Source: Cereibacter_A azotoformans (GTDB taxonomy: Bacteria > Pseudomonadota > Alphaproteobacteria > Rhodobacterales > Rhodobacteraceae). From it: 64,000 nucleotides of DNA. Under the pieces are notes generated by a model. It saw only the letters and a list, made by a program, of their open reading frames with translations, had not been told where the DNA came from and did not search any database. The position numbers and the translations under genes were made by a program. The stretch lies in assembly GCF_003050905.1 (NCBI RefSeq), contig NZ_QAOT01000018.1. One strand, given 5' to 3'. Positions 24,459 to 35,053 of the stretch are shown here, piece by piece; the first letter of the stretch is position 1, and each line of letters starts with the position of its first letter.

Positions 24459-24485
24459 GGGCTCTGAACTAGAGCGCCCCATCGT

Positions 24486-25400
24486 TCAGGCAAATATCAT
24501 CGAGGACAGCCGCCGGCGCCCTTTCAGCACGATCGGATCGGTCGGCTTCAGCGCGTCGAAGATGGTGAAAAGCTGGGTCCGCGCCGCGCCCTCGTTCCAC
24601 TCGCGATCGCGGCGGAACAGTTCGAGAAGCTGGTCCACGGCCTCCTCGACCTTGCCCGAGGCATGGAGCGCGAGCGCAAGGTCGAAGCGCGCCTGATGGT
24701 TGGCGGGATCCGCCTCGACGGCCCGGCTCAGCTCGGTCACCGGCCCCGCCTTGGCGGCCTGCCGGGCCAGCTCGATCTGCGCGCGCGCGCCCTCGATCTC
24801 CTTGGCCTTGGCGATGGCGGCAGGGGCGGCCGCCGCATAGGCCTCGGCCTGATCCAGATCGCCGGCCGCCAGATGGCAGCGGATCAGGCCCGCATAGGCC
24901 GCAGCATTTTCGGGCTCTTCGCCGAGGATGGCGGCGAAAGTCTCGAGCGCATCCACGATGGCGCCTTCGGCCAGCATCTCCTCGGCCGCGGCCAGCGCGT
25001 CGCCCAGACCGCCATCGCCGCCCATGGCCGCGATCTTGTCCACGAACTTCGTCACCTCCGAGGCCGGCAGCGCCCCCTGGAAGCCATCGACCGGCTGGCC
25101 CTGAAAGAAGGCATAGACGGTCGGGATCGACTGGATGCGCAGCTGCGCCGCGATCATCTGGTTCTCGTCCACGTTGACCTTGACCATGCGGACCTTGCCC
25201 TTGGCGGCCGTCACCGCGGCCTCGAGCGCCGGTCCCAGGGTCTTGCAGGGCCCGCACCAGGGCGCCCAGAAATCGACGATCACCGGCACTTCGCGGCTGG
25301 CGTCGATCACATCCTGCATGAAGGTCGCTTCTGACGTGTCCTTCACGAGATCGCCCTTCGGAGCGGCGCCGTTCGCGGGCTTGTCACCGAATCCGAGCAT
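24486..25400 (-). CDS. Thioredoxin-TPR protein (CnoX/YbbN-like)
   Basis: This 304-aa protein has a thioredoxin domain (about 20-125) with active site FWAPWCGPCKTLGPAL (Cys49, Cys52) and cis-Pro region QSIPTVYAFFQG, followed by a helical TPR-like half (LAEGAIVDALETFAAILGEE, FDLALALHASGKVEEAVDQL). This is the YbbN/CnoX layout, proteins that protect substrates from oxidation and hand them to GroEL or DnaK. With an intact CGPC it may also act as an oxidoreductase. It heads the minus-strand operon with the Lon-N and Trm112-like genes, divergent from the DEAD-box helicase. Confidence 0.92.
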   Translation of the reverse strand: MLGFGDKPANGAAPKGDLVKDTSEATFMQDVIDASREVPVIVDFWAPWCGPCKTLGPALEAAVTAAKGKVRMVKVNVDENQMIAAQLRIQSIPTVYAFFQGQPVDGFQGALPASEVTKFVDKIAAMGGDGGLGDALAAAEEMLAEGAIVDALETFAAILGEEPENAAAYAGLIRCHLAAGDLDQAEAYAAAAPAAIAKAKEIEGARAQIELARQAAKAGPVTELSRAVEADPANHQARFDLALALHASGKVEEAVDQLLELFRRDREWNEGAARTQLFTIFDALKPTDPIVLKGRRRLSSMIFA

Positions 25401-25713
25401 GGGTTCATCCTCCGTCTGACGTGGTGCCCCTATATGCGCGCCGGTCCGGCAAAGGCCAAGAGGCAAACCATGCGCCGTCCCCGCAAAGACCGGCAGGCAT
25501 GCCTGGCAGGGACGGGCCGACCCTCCGCCGGCCCGGTCCGATCGGTCTGCGACAGCCCCGTCGCGGTCAAGCCGCTATACAGGGCCGCCCGAATCCTGTA
25601 GAGCCCCCGGACGGCCCGGAACCTCGGGACGGCGGGCGAGGAGGCCTGGCCGCGATGGGAGAAGGTTGGCCGTCAACCCGGGCGCCGCTGCGCGTCCCCC
25701 ATTTGGCAGATAC
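25401..25713. other. 313-bp divergent intergenic region
   Basis: This lies between the divergent thioredoxin and helicase genes and should hold both promoters. No strong sigma70-type hexamer pair, operator or small gene can be seen; it is GC-rich throughout. Confidence 0.4.
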
Positions 25714-28008
25714 ATGACCCATACCGATATTGCCGCGCCGCTGGCCGCGGCGCTTGCCGCCAAGGGCTACGAGTCCCTCACCCCCGTGCAGGAGGCCGTG
25801 CTCGCCGAAGGCGTGGCCGGACGCGACGCGCTCGTCTCGGCCCAGACCGGCTCGGGCAAGACCGTGGCCTTCGGCATCGCCGTGGCCGACCAGATCCTGC
25901 AGGGCGCCGACCGGCTCCTGTTCGCCGACACGCCGATCGCGCTTGCCATCGCCCCCACCCGCGAGCTGGCGCTGCAGGTCGCGCGCGAGCTTGGCTGGCT
26001 CTATGCCGAAGCCGGCGCCCAGATTGCCACCTGCGTCGGCGGCATGGACTACCGCACCGAGCGTAGGGCGCTCGAACGCGGCGCCCATATCGTCGTCGGC
26101 ACCCCCGGCCGCCTGCGCGACCATATCGAGCGCGGCTCGCTGGATCTGACCGGCCTGCGCGCCGTGGTGCTGGACGAGGCCGACGAGATGCTCGACCTCG
26201 GCTTCCGCGAGGATCTGGAGTTCATCCTTGGCTCCGCCCCCGAGGAACGCCGCACGCTGATGTTCTCGGCCACCGTGCCGAAGGAGATCGAGGCGCTGGC
26301 CAAGGAGTTCCAGCAGGACGCCGTCCGCATCCAGACCGCGGGCGAGCGCAAGCAGCATGCCGACATCGAGTATCGCGTCCTGACCGTCAGCGCGCGCGAC
26401 CGGGAACATGCGATCTTCAACGTGCTGCGCTTCTACGAGGCGCCCTCGGCGATCGTCTTCTGCAAGACGCGGATGGCGGTGAACCATCTTCTCGCGCGGA
26501 TGGGCAACCGCGGCTTTCAGGTCGTGGCGCTCTCGGGCGAGCTGTCGCAGCAGGAGCGGACCCATGCGCTGCAGGCGCTGCGCGACGGGCGCGCGCGGGT
26601 CTGCATCGCGACCGACGTGGCCGCGCGCGGCATAGACCTTCCGGGGCTCGAACTGGTGATCCACGCCGATCTGCCCACCAACTCCGAGACGCTGCTGCAC
26701 CGCTCGGGCCGGACCGGCCGCGCGGGCGCCAAGGGCGTGTCGGTGCTGATCGCCGCGCCCTCCGAGGTGCGCAAGGCGCAGCGGCTGCTGTCCGGGGCGA
26801 AGCTCGTGGCCGACTGGGGCAAGCCGCCCTCGGCCGACGAGGTGCAGGAACGCGACGACGCGCGGCTGCTCGAACATCCGGTGCTCGGGCAGGATCTGTC
26901 CGAGGAGATGCCGCTGGCCGAGAAGCTGCTCGAGCGGTTCGGCCCCGCGCAGATGGCGTCGGCCTTCGTGCGGCTCTGGCGCGAGGCGCGTTCGGCGCCC
27001 GAGGTGCTTCAGGACGTGGCCCCGCCCGAACCCGCGCAGCGCGCGCCGCGCGAACGGGGCGAGTTCGGCGAGGCCGTCTGGTATTCGGTGGGCGTGGGCC
27101 ACACCGGACGCGCCGAGGCGCGCTGGCTGCTGCCCAAGATCTGCGAAGCGGGCGGTGTCACCAAGAACGAGATCGGCGCGATCCGCGTCCAGCAGGAGCA
27201 GACCTTCGTCCAGATCGCCAAGGCGGCCGCCAAGAAGTTCGGCGACGCGCTCGAGATCGAGGCCGGCGTGGGCATGGTCCGGCTGGAGGGCGAACCCTCG
27301 CTCGAGCGGCCGGAACGCGCGCCGCGCAAGCCTTTCGCCGAGCGCACGGCCCGCACGCGGGACGAGGCCCCGCGGCGCGAGAAGGCGCCTTACCAGCCCA
27401 AGCCCTCGCGCTTCGTCGAGGAGGAGCGGGACGAGGCTCCGCGCAGCGGCTGGACGCCCGACGACCGCCCCGCCCGCCCCCGGCGCGAGGACAGCGGGCA
27501 TGTCGCGAAGCGCGAGATGCAGGAAGGCACCGGCGCCCGCCGCGAGGGCTCTGACGAGGGGCGCAAGCCGCGGCAGCCGCAGGGCGAACGTCCGGCGCGG
27601 CCCGCCTACAAGGGCGCGGCCACGCGGGCCGAGGGCACCGGCCGCTCGGCCGGCTACAAGTCGCACGGCGGAACGGCCGGCCGGTCCACCGGCTACAAGT
27701 CGCACGGTGCTGCCGGCGACGACGCCCCCCGCGGCAAGCCGCGCGGCGAGGGCGCGCCGCGGGCGGCGGGCTTCAAATCCCATGACAAGCCGGCTCGGGA
27801 CGAGACAGGCCCGCGCGAGCGCGGCCCGGATGCCCGCCCGGCCCGTCCGTCGGGCTACAAGGGCGCGCGCGACGACCGGCCCGCAAAGCCGCGCGCCGAA
27901 GGGGGCGCCAAGAAGGACTTCGCCAAGAAGGACGCTCCGCGGAAACCGCGCGCGGATGCCTCGGACACGAGCCGCCGTTTCACGCCTCCGAAAAAGCCGC
28001 GCGGCTGA
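25714..28008 (+). CDS. DEAD-box RNA helicase (DbpA/CsdA-like) with long basic tail
   Basis: This 764-aa ATP-dependent RNA helicase has all main motifs: Q motif (YESLTPVQ), motif I AQTGSGKT (Lys49), PTRELALQ, TPGRL, DEAD (154-157), SAT (185-187), ARGIDLPG and HRSGRTGRAG. A DbpA-type RNA-binding domain follows at about 450-530 (WYSVGVGHTGRAEARW, then ICEAGGVTKNEIGAIR). The last ~230 residues are low-complexity, Arg/Lys/Pro/Gly-rich, with recurring GYKSHG or GYKG-like units (about 630, 646, 660, 685, 713). Such tails bind RNA and favour condensates or ribosome assembly. ATG 25714 starts at MTHTDI; it is divergent from the thioredoxin operon. Confidence 0.93.
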   Translation: MTHTDIAAPLAAALAAKGYESLTPVQEAVLAEGVAGRDALVSAQTGSGKTVAFGIAVADQILQGADRLLFADTPIALAIAPTRELALQVARELGWLYAEAGAQIATCVGGMDYRTERRALERGAHIVVGTPGRLRDHIERGSLDLTGLRAVVLDEADEMLDLGFREDLEFILGSAPEERRTLMFSATVPKEIEALAKEFQQDAVRIQTAGERKQHADIEYRVLTVSARDREHAIFNVLRFYEAPSAIVFCKTRMAVNHLLARMGNRGFQVVALSGELSQQERTHALQALRDGRARVCIATDVAARGIDLPGLELVIHADLPTNSETLLHRSGRTGRAGAKGVSVLIAAPSEVRKAQRLLSGAKLVADWGKPPSADEVQERDDARLLEHPVLGQDLSEEMPLAEKLLERFGPAQMASAFVRLWREARSAPEVLQDVAPPEPAQRAPRERGEFGEAVWYSVGVGHTGRAEARWLLPKICEAGGVTKNEIGAIRVQQEQTFVQIAKAAAKKFGDALEIEAGVGMVRLEGEPSLERPERAPRKPFAERTARTRDEAPRREKAPYQPKPSRFVEEERDEAPRSGWTPDDRPARPRREDSGHVAKREMQEGTGARREGSDEGRKPRQPQGERPARPAYKGAATRAEGTGRSAGYKSHGGTAGRSTGYKSHGAAGDDAPRGKPRGEGAPRAAGFKSHDKPARDETGPRERGPDARPARPSGYKGARDDRPAKPRAEGGAKKDFAKKDAPRKPRADASDTSRRFTPPKKPRG

Positions 28009-28018
28009 GAAACGAGAC

Positions 28019-28046
28019 GGTTGTCGCCCCCACCCGGGCGGCAACC
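28019..28046. terminator. Hairpin after the helicase gene
   Basis: GGTTGTCGCC (28019-28028) pairs with GGCGGCAACC (28037-28046), with one G-T wobble and an 8-base loop. It starts 10 bases after the helicase stop and lies between convergent genes. No T-run follows. Confidence 0.55.
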
Positions 28047-28074
28047 TGCGCCTCGGGTGAAGCGCGCCCCCTGT

Positions 28075-28428
28075 TCAGAAGGGGGCCGCCAGATGGATCC
28101 CCACCGAGAGGCGGGGCCCGCTCTCCTCGACAAGCGCAAGGGACTGGCAGCCGTTGTCGAGAAGCGCCGCCAGCACGCGCACCGGAAGGCTCGGGATCTC
28201 GGCCACCGCGTCACCGGCCTCATCGACCAGCAGCACCACGTTCGAGGCGAAAGGCCGCCGAGGATCGCGGCTGAGGTGGAGCATGACTCCGGCCGCAGGC
28301 GGCGGTTGCGGGCCGATCGGAGAGGCCTCGCAGGTCATTACCCGCACACTCCCGATCAGTCTGACATCCGTAGGAACCCTGGCCGCACTCGTCACGCTGT
28401 CCTGCAACGGATCTTCTGCCGCAATCAT
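28075..28428 (-). CDS. Hypothetical protein
   Basis: This soluble protein of about 117 aa contains an alternating beta-like pattern (VRLIGSVRVMTCEASPIG, GVMLHLSRDP, ASNVVLLVDEAGDAVAEI, RVLAALLDNGCQSLALVEE). It has no signal peptide or known motif. ATG 28428 follows GGGAAGAG, a fair Shine-Dalgarno; the frame runs open to 28485. Codon choice and composition resemble the neighbours, which supports coding. It converges with the helicase gene and diverges from the flavoprotein gene. Confidence 0.55.
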   Translation of the reverse strand: MIAAEDPLQDSVTSAARVPTDVRLIGSVRVMTCEASPIGPQPPPAAGVMLHLSRDPRRPFASNVVLLVDEAGDAVAEIPSLPVRVLAALLDNGCQSLALVEESGPRLSVGIHLAAPF

Positions 28429-28527
28429 CAAGCTCTTCCCAATCCTCGCCGGCGGCGAAACGCGCGGAACCCCGACTTGGTTCACATTGGACGAACATTT
28501 TTTGTCGGAACGATGGCAGGCTCTAGG

Positions 28528-28585
28528 GGTTGCTGCGGCTCATGCCGCGCGGGCCCGGAGGTTGCTGCGGCTTACGCTGCGGGGG
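28528..28585. repeat. Two direct repeats before the flavoprotein gene
   Basis: GGTTGCTGCGGCT occurs at 28528 and again at 28560 (period 32), followed in both by a similar GC-rich tail. They lie 40-100 bases upstream of the flavoprotein start and may be regulator sites. Confidence 0.35.
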
Positions 28586-28624
28586 CGAGGTCCGCCCCGA
28601 CCGGATCGGGAGAGACAGATCGAC

Positions 28625-29548
28625 ATGGCCGACTGCATCATCGTGGGCGCCGGCCCCGCTGGCCTGACCGCCGCCATCTTCCTCGCCCGCTTCCGGCGCA
28701 GCGTCCTGCTGCTTGACGGCGGCGAGAGCCGGGCCTCGCTGATCCCGCGCTCGCACAACCATCCCGCCTTCCCCGACGGCATCCGCGGCGCCGAGCTTCT
28801 CTCGCGGATGCGGGCACAACTGGGGCGGCTGGGCATCTCGCCTGCTCCCCTCGCGGCCGAGTCGGGGCGCCGCCTGCCGGATGGGGGCTGGCGGATCGAG
28901 ACGAAGCAGGGGCCACTGGAGGCGCGCCACCTCATCCTTGCGACGGGGGTCCGCGACCGGCTGCCCGATCTGCCCGACGTGGTGCGCCATGTGCGCGAGG
29001 GGCTCATCCGGCAGTGCCCGGTCTGCGATGCGTTCGAGGTGATCGACCATTGCATTGCCGTTCTGGGGCACGAGGATTGCGCCGTGAGCGAGGCGCTCTT
29101 CCTGCGCAGCTACTCCCCGAGGATCACGCTCGTCTCGATGGGTCAGGATCTGCCGGAGGCGTCGCATCGACCGCTGGCCGATGCCGGGGTGCGGGTGGAC
29201 CGCCGCCCCATCCGGCGGATCGAGGCCGCAGGGCGGCGGGTCACCATTCATTTCGCGGACGGCGAGCCCGGCCGGTTCGACACGCTCTATGCCGGCCTCG
29301 GGAACGATCCGCAGACCGCCCTCCCCCGGTCGCTGGGCATGGCCCTTCAGCCCGACGGCCGGATCGGCACCGATGCCCACCAGCGCACGGAACTGCCGGG
29401 CGTCTGGGCCGCGGGCGACGTGGTGACGGGTCTCAACCAGATCGCGGTGGCCATGGCGCAGGCCGAGATCGCGGCCACCGACATTCACAACCATCTCAGG
29501 GCGGCCGAAGGGCTCAGCCTGTCACGCCTGCCGAAGCAGCCCGCCTGA
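28625..29548 (+). CDS. Thioredoxin reductase-like FAD/NAD(P) oxidoreductase
   Basis: This 307-aa two-dinucleotide-domain flavoprotein begins with CIIVGAGPAGLTAAIFLARF; LILATGVRDRLPD and the late FAD motif LPGVWAAGDVVTGLNQIAVAM are typical of the TrxB family. The redox pair is CPVC (Cys131, Cys134) in place of the usual CATC or CAVC, and the NADPH-domain GxGxxA is altered to LGHEDCAVSEA, so partner and cofactor may differ from true thioredoxin reductase. It may serve a ferredoxin, a peroxidase or a small dithiol. ATG 28625 follows GGGAGAGACAG. It stands upstream of the peptide transporter operon with a 156-base gap. Confidence 0.87.
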   Translation: MADCIIVGAGPAGLTAAIFLARFRRSVLLLDGGESRASLIPRSHNHPAFPDGIRGAELLSRMRAQLGRLGISPAPLAAESGRRLPDGGWRIETKQGPLEARHLILATGVRDRLPDLPDVVRHVREGLIRQCPVCDAFEVIDHCIAVLGHEDCAVSEALFLRSYSPRITLVSMGQDLPEASHRPLADAGVRVDRRPIRRIEAAGRRVTIHFADGEPGRFDTLYAGLGNDPQTALPRSLGMALQPDGRIGTDAHQRTELPGVWAAGDVVTGLNQIAVAMAQAEIAATDIHNHLRAAEGLSLSRLPKQPA

Positions 29549-29704
29549 GGGCGTCGGGAACCGCTGCCGCGGCAGGTCGTTCACCGGGACCGGCAAGATC
29601 TTGCTCATGCCGGGGTGCCGTGACGGCATCCGATCTTCCGGCGGCGGGCAAACATGCAGAAGGATCGATTCAACCAGAAGGACCAACACGGAGGACTTCC
29701 CGCC

Positions 29705-31294
29705 ATGACACGCTTGCCGCTCCGCACCGGGGCCTGTCTTCTCGCGATGATCGTTGCAGGCGCCGGCGCTGCCGCTGCGCAGGTGACCCTTGTCCGGGGC
29801 AACGACACCGATCCCGCGACGCTCGACCATCACCTGACCTCGACCGTGGCCGAGAGCCGGATCCTGAACGATCTCTACGAGGGGCTCGTGGTGCAGGATG
29901 CGCGGGGCGAGGTGGTGCCGGGGGTAGCCGAGAGCTGGGAGATCTCGGAGGATGGTCTGACCTACAGCTTCAAGCTGCGCGACGATGCGAAATGGTCGAA
30001 CGGCGATCCGGTGGTGGCCGGCGACTTCGTCTTCGCGCTGCGCCGGATCGTGACGCCCGCGACAGCGGCGGTCTATGCCAACATCCTCTACCCGATCCTG
30101 AACGCCGAAGCCGTCGCCTCGGGCCAGATGACCCCGGAAGAGCTGGGGGTCGAGGCGGTGGATGATCATACGCTGCAAATCACCCTGAACGCGCCCACCC
30201 CCTACTTCCTCGAACTGCTCACGCACCAGTCCTCGCTGCCGCTGCATCCGGCGACGGTCGAGGCGGAAGGCGCGAACTTCACGCGGCCGGGCGTGATGGT
30301 CACGAACGGGGCCTACAAGCTGGTCAGCTTCGTGCCGAACGATCGCATCGTGATGGAGAAGAACGAACATTTCCACGGCGCGCAGGACATCGCCGTCGAT
30401 CGCGTCGAATGGGTGCCCTTCGAGGATCGCTCGGCCTGCCTGCGGCGCTTCGAGGCGCAGGAGGTGCAGATCTGCACCGACGTGCCCGCCGAACAGATGA
30501 GCTACATGCGCCAGAACCTCGGCGAGAAGCTGCGCATCGCGCCCTATCTCGGCACCTACTACCTGCCGGTGAAGGGCGCCGACGGCAGCCCGCTCAAGGA
30601 CAAGCGCGTGCGTCAGGCGATCTCGCTCGTGCTCGACCGCGACTTCATCGCCGAGCAGGTCTGGCAGGAGACGATGCTGTCCGGCTATTCGATCGTCCCG
30701 CCGGGCATCTCGAACTATGTCGAGACGCCTCCCTCGCTCGATTATGCCGAAGAGGATCTGCTCGACCGCGAGGACCGGGCCAAGGCGCTCCTCGAGGAAG
30801 CGGGCGTGGCCGAGGGCAGCCTGACCGTGCAGCTCTCCTACAACTCGTCCGAGAACCATCGCAACACGATGACCGCCATCGCCGACATGCTGAAGAACAT
30901 CGGCATCAACGCGACGCTGAACGAGATGGAGGGGACGAACTACTTCAACTACCTCAAGGAAGGCGGCGCCTTCGACATCGTGCGCGCGGGCTGGATCGGC
31001 GACTATTCCGACCCGCAGAACTTCCTGTTCCTGTTCGAGGGCGGCGTGCCCTTCAACTATCCGCGCTGGGAGAACGCCGATTACGACGCGCTGATGGACA
31101 GGGCCGCCCAGACCCAGGATCTCGACGCGCGGGCACAGATCATGGCCGAGGCCGAGACGATCCTGCTCGACGAGGTGCCGGCGATCCCGCTGCTCACCTA
31201 CTCCTCGCGCGCGCTCGTTTCGGACCGGGTGCAGGGCTACGAGGACAACCTGCCCGACGTCCACCAGACCCGCTGGCTCTCGCTGTCCCAGTAA
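29705..31294 (+). CDS. Peptide ABC transporter substrate-binding protein (OppA/DppA family)
   Basis: This 529-aa periplasmic protein carries a Sec signal peptide (about 1-25, cut after AAAA-Q). The body is an SBP_bac_5 domain: RGNDTDPATLDHHL, LYEGLVVQD, then YSFKLRDDAKWSNGDPVVAGDFV and late LVSDRVQGY. It captures oligopeptides for the two permeases and the double ATPase encoded next. GGAGG lies nine bases before ATG 29705. A strong hairpin follows at 31302-31331, as often found behind binding-protein genes, where it protects the upstream mRNA so that this subunit is made in excess. Confidence 0.95.
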   Translation: MTRLPLRTGACLLAMIVAGAGAAAAQVTLVRGNDTDPATLDHHLTSTVAESRILNDLYEGLVVQDARGEVVPGVAESWEISEDGLTYSFKLRDDAKWSNGDPVVAGDFVFALRRIVTPATAAVYANILYPILNAEAVASGQMTPEELGVEAVDDHTLQITLNAPTPYFLELLTHQSSLPLHPATVEAEGANFTRPGVMVTNGAYKLVSFVPNDRIVMEKNEHFHGAQDIAVDRVEWVPFEDRSACLRRFEAQEVQICTDVPAEQMSYMRQNLGEKLRIAPYLGTYYLPVKGADGSPLKDKRVRQAISLVLDRDFIAEQVWQETMLSGYSIVPPGISNYVETPPSLDYAEEDLLDREDRAKALLEEAGVAEGSLTVQLSYNSSENHRNTMTAIADMLKNIGINATLNEMEGTNYFNYLKEGGAFDIVRAGWIGDYSDPQNFLFLFEGGVPFNYPRWENADYDALMDRAAQTQDLDARAQIMAEAETILLDEVPAIPLLTYSSRALVSDRVQGYEDNLPDVHQTRWLSLSQ

Positions 31295-31301
31295 TCGTTA
31301 C

Positions 31302-31331
31302 GGGGCGCGCGCGGATCCTCCGTCGCGCCCC
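31302..31331 (+). terminator. Intercistronic hairpin after the binding-protein gene
   Basis: GGGGCGCG (31302-31309) and CGCGCCCC (31324-31331) pair perfectly. Its place inside the transporter operon suggests partial termination or 3' protection of the binding-protein mRNA. Confidence 0.55.
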
Positions 31332-31350
31332 CCTTGCGAGGGCTTTTCCG

Positions 31351-32274
31351 ATGCTTCGCTACACGCTGCGACGGCTCGCTTCGGCCGTGCCGACCGTCTT
31401 CATCATCGTCACGCTCACCTTCTTCATGATCCGGCTGGCGCCGGGCGGCCCGTTCGACCTCGAGCGGCCGCTCGATCCGCTCATCATGGAGAACCTCAAG
31501 CGGGCCTATAACCTCGACGGGTCGCTCTGGTCGCAATATCTGACCTACATGGGCAACCTGCTGAGGGGCGATCTCGGACCGTCCTTCACGAAGCGCGATT
31601 TCAGCGTCAACGACCTCTTCGCCTCGGGCCTGCCGGTGTCGATGCTGCTCGGCGGGCTGGCGATCTCGCTTGCGGTGCTGATCGGCACCGTCCTCGGGGC
31701 CATTGCCGCGCTGAGGCAGAACTCCTGGCTCGACTACACGATCGTGGGGCTTGCCACCTTCGGGATCACGACGCCGAATTTCGTGGTGGCGCCGCTGCTC
31801 AGCCTGTTCTTCGGGGTGATCCTGCGCTGGCTTCCCGCGGGCGGCTGGTCCGCGTCGGACCCCGCCTACTGGGTGCTGCCGGTGGTGACGCTGGCACTGC
31901 CGCAGGTGGCAGTGATCGCGCGCCTCGTGCGCGGGGCGACCATCGAGGCGCTGCGCTCGAACCATGTCCGCACCGCCCGCGCCTACGGGCTGCCCGCCCG
32001 GACCGTGGTGGTCAAGCACGCCCTGCGCGCCGCCATGCTGCCCGCGGTGAGCTATCTCGGACCGACGGCCGCGGGGCTTCTGACCGGCTCGGTCGTGGTC
32101 GAGACGATCTTCGGCCTGCCCGGCATCGGGCGCTACTTCGTGCAAGGCGCGCTGGGGCGGGACTACACGCTGGTGATGGGGACGGTGGTGGTGATCGCGC
32201 TCTTCATCCTGCTGTTCAACCTGATCGTGGACCTGCTCTACACCCTTCTCGACCCGCGGGTGCGCTATGACTGA
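31351..32274 (+). CDS. Peptide ABC transporter permease, OppB type
   Basis: This 307-aa inner-membrane permease has an N-terminal helix (RLASAVPTVFIIVTLTFFMI) with the family sequence RLAPGGPF, then about five further helices. The EAA loop region reads VRGATIEALRSNHVRTARAYGLP, where the ATPase docks. ETIFGLPGIGRYFVQGALGRD is the OppB/DppB C-terminal signature. It overlaps the OppC-type gene by eight bases. It forms the translocation pore with that partner. Confidence 0.95.
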   Translation: MLRYTLRRLASAVPTVFIIVTLTFFMIRLAPGGPFDLERPLDPLIMENLKRAYNLDGSLWSQYLTYMGNLLRGDLGPSFTKRDFSVNDLFASGLPVSMLLGGLAISLAVLIGTVLGAIAALRQNSWLDYTIVGLATFGITTPNFVVAPLLSLFFGVILRWLPAGGWSASDPAYWVLPVVTLALPQVAVIARLVRGATIEALRSNHVRTARAYGLPARTVVVKHALRAAMLPAVSYLGPTAAGLLTGSVVVETIFGLPGIGRYFVQGALGRDYTLVMGTVVVIALFILLFNLIVDLLYTLLDPRVRYD

Positions 32275-33406
32275 GATGCCCATTCCCACACCGGGCACGC
32301 CCGCGCCCGCACCCGATGCCCTCGTCGGCCGCTCGCTCTGGCAGGACGCCTGGATCCGCCTGCGGAAGAACCGCGCCGCGGTCGCCTCGGCGCTGGTGCT
32401 GATCTTCCTCGGCCTCGTCGGGATCTTCGGCCCGATGCTCTCGCCGCACGACTACACGCGGGTCTATCCCCAGTTCGTCCGCGCGCCCGCCAGCCTCGAG
32501 CCTTACCCGCGCGCCGATGTGGTGATCCCGAATTTCGAACGCACGATGGCCCGCGCCCGGGTCGAGGGGACGCCGGTGCTCGAGAACGGCACCGTCTCGG
32601 TCGAGATCGCCGACGACGAGCCGATCGACGAACGCATCCTGCGCTATTTCCAGCGGTCCGACCTCTTCATCAATCCGCGGCTCGACCTTGCGCCCGACGG
32701 ATTGAGCGGCACGCTCTCGGCCGATGTGGAGCAGCTCTACTTCCTCTTCGGCACCGATGCCGTGGGGCGGGATCTGATGTCGCGCATCTTCATCGGGGTG
32801 CGGATCTCGCTCGCGATCGGCCTTCTCGCCTCGGCCATGGCGCTCCTTCTGGGCGTTACCTACGGCGCGATCTCGGGCTATCTCGGCGGGCGGGTGGACA
32901 ACGTGATGATGCGGATCGTGGACATCCTCTACTCGCTGCCCTTCATCTTCTTCGTGATCCTGCTCGTGGTGTTCTTCGGCCGGAACATCGTCATCATCTT
33001 CATCGCCATCGGCGCGACCGAGTGGCTGGACATGGCGCGGATCGTAAGGGGCCAGACGCTCAGCCTGAAACGGCAGGAGTTCGTGCAGGCGGCCGAGGCG
33101 CTGGGGGCCACGCGCGCGGGCATCCTGATTCGGCACATAGTGCCGAACACGCTCGGGCCGGTGATCGTCTTCGTCACGCTGCTGGTGCCCAAGGCCATCC
33201 TGCTGGAAAGCCTGCTGTCCTTCCTCGGCCTCGGCGTGCAGGAGCCGCTGACCTCTTTGGGCCTTCTGATCTCGGAAGGCGCCGCCAACATGCGCGGCGC
33301 GCCGTGGCTCTTGATCTGGCCTGCCCTCACGCTGACCGCGATCCTGTTCGCGCTGAACTTCCTCGGCGACGGATTGCGCGACAGCCTCGACCCGAAGGAC
33401 CGCTGA
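32267..33406 (+). CDS. Peptide ABC transporter permease, OppC type, with long periplasmic insert
   Basis: This 379-aa permease is longer than most OppC/DppC proteins (about 300). The extra length is a ~110-residue segment between the first helix (VASALVLIFLGLVGIFGPML) and FGTDAVGRDLMSRI, probably periplasmic (YTRVYPQFVRAPASLEPYPR and following). The transmembrane core has ISLAIGLLASAMALLLGVTYG and the EAA-like loop LKRQEFVQAAEALGATRAGI. E. coli OppC has a related insertion; here it may contact the binding protein. It overlaps the OppB gene by eight bases and ends one base before the ATPase gene. Confidence 0.94.
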   Translation: MTEMPIPTPGTPAPAPDALVGRSLWQDAWIRLRKNRAAVASALVLIFLGLVGIFGPMLSPHDYTRVYPQFVRAPASLEPYPRADVVIPNFERTMARARVEGTPVLENGTVSVEIADDEPIDERILRYFQRSDLFINPRLDLAPDGLSGTLSADVEQLYFLFGTDAVGRDLMSRIFIGVRISLAIGLLASAMALLLGVTYGAISGYLGGRVDNVMMRIVDILYSLPFIFFVILLVVFFGRNIVIIFIAIGATEWLDMARIVRGQTLSLKRQEFVQAAEALGATRAGILIRHIVPNTLGPVIVFVTLLVPKAILLESLLSFLGLGVQEPLTSLGLLISEGAANMRGAPWLLIWPALTLTAILFALNFLGDGLRDSLDPKDR

Positions 33407-33407
33407 G

Positions 33408-35027
<1,620 letters not shown>

Positions 35028-35053
35028 GCGGTTTCACCGCGCAGGAGGATGCC

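Noticed and set aside
25567..28044. 825-aa minus-strand frame
   Set aside because: It is a shadow of the DEAD-box helicase gene; low-complexity Arg/Ala/Gly/Leu.
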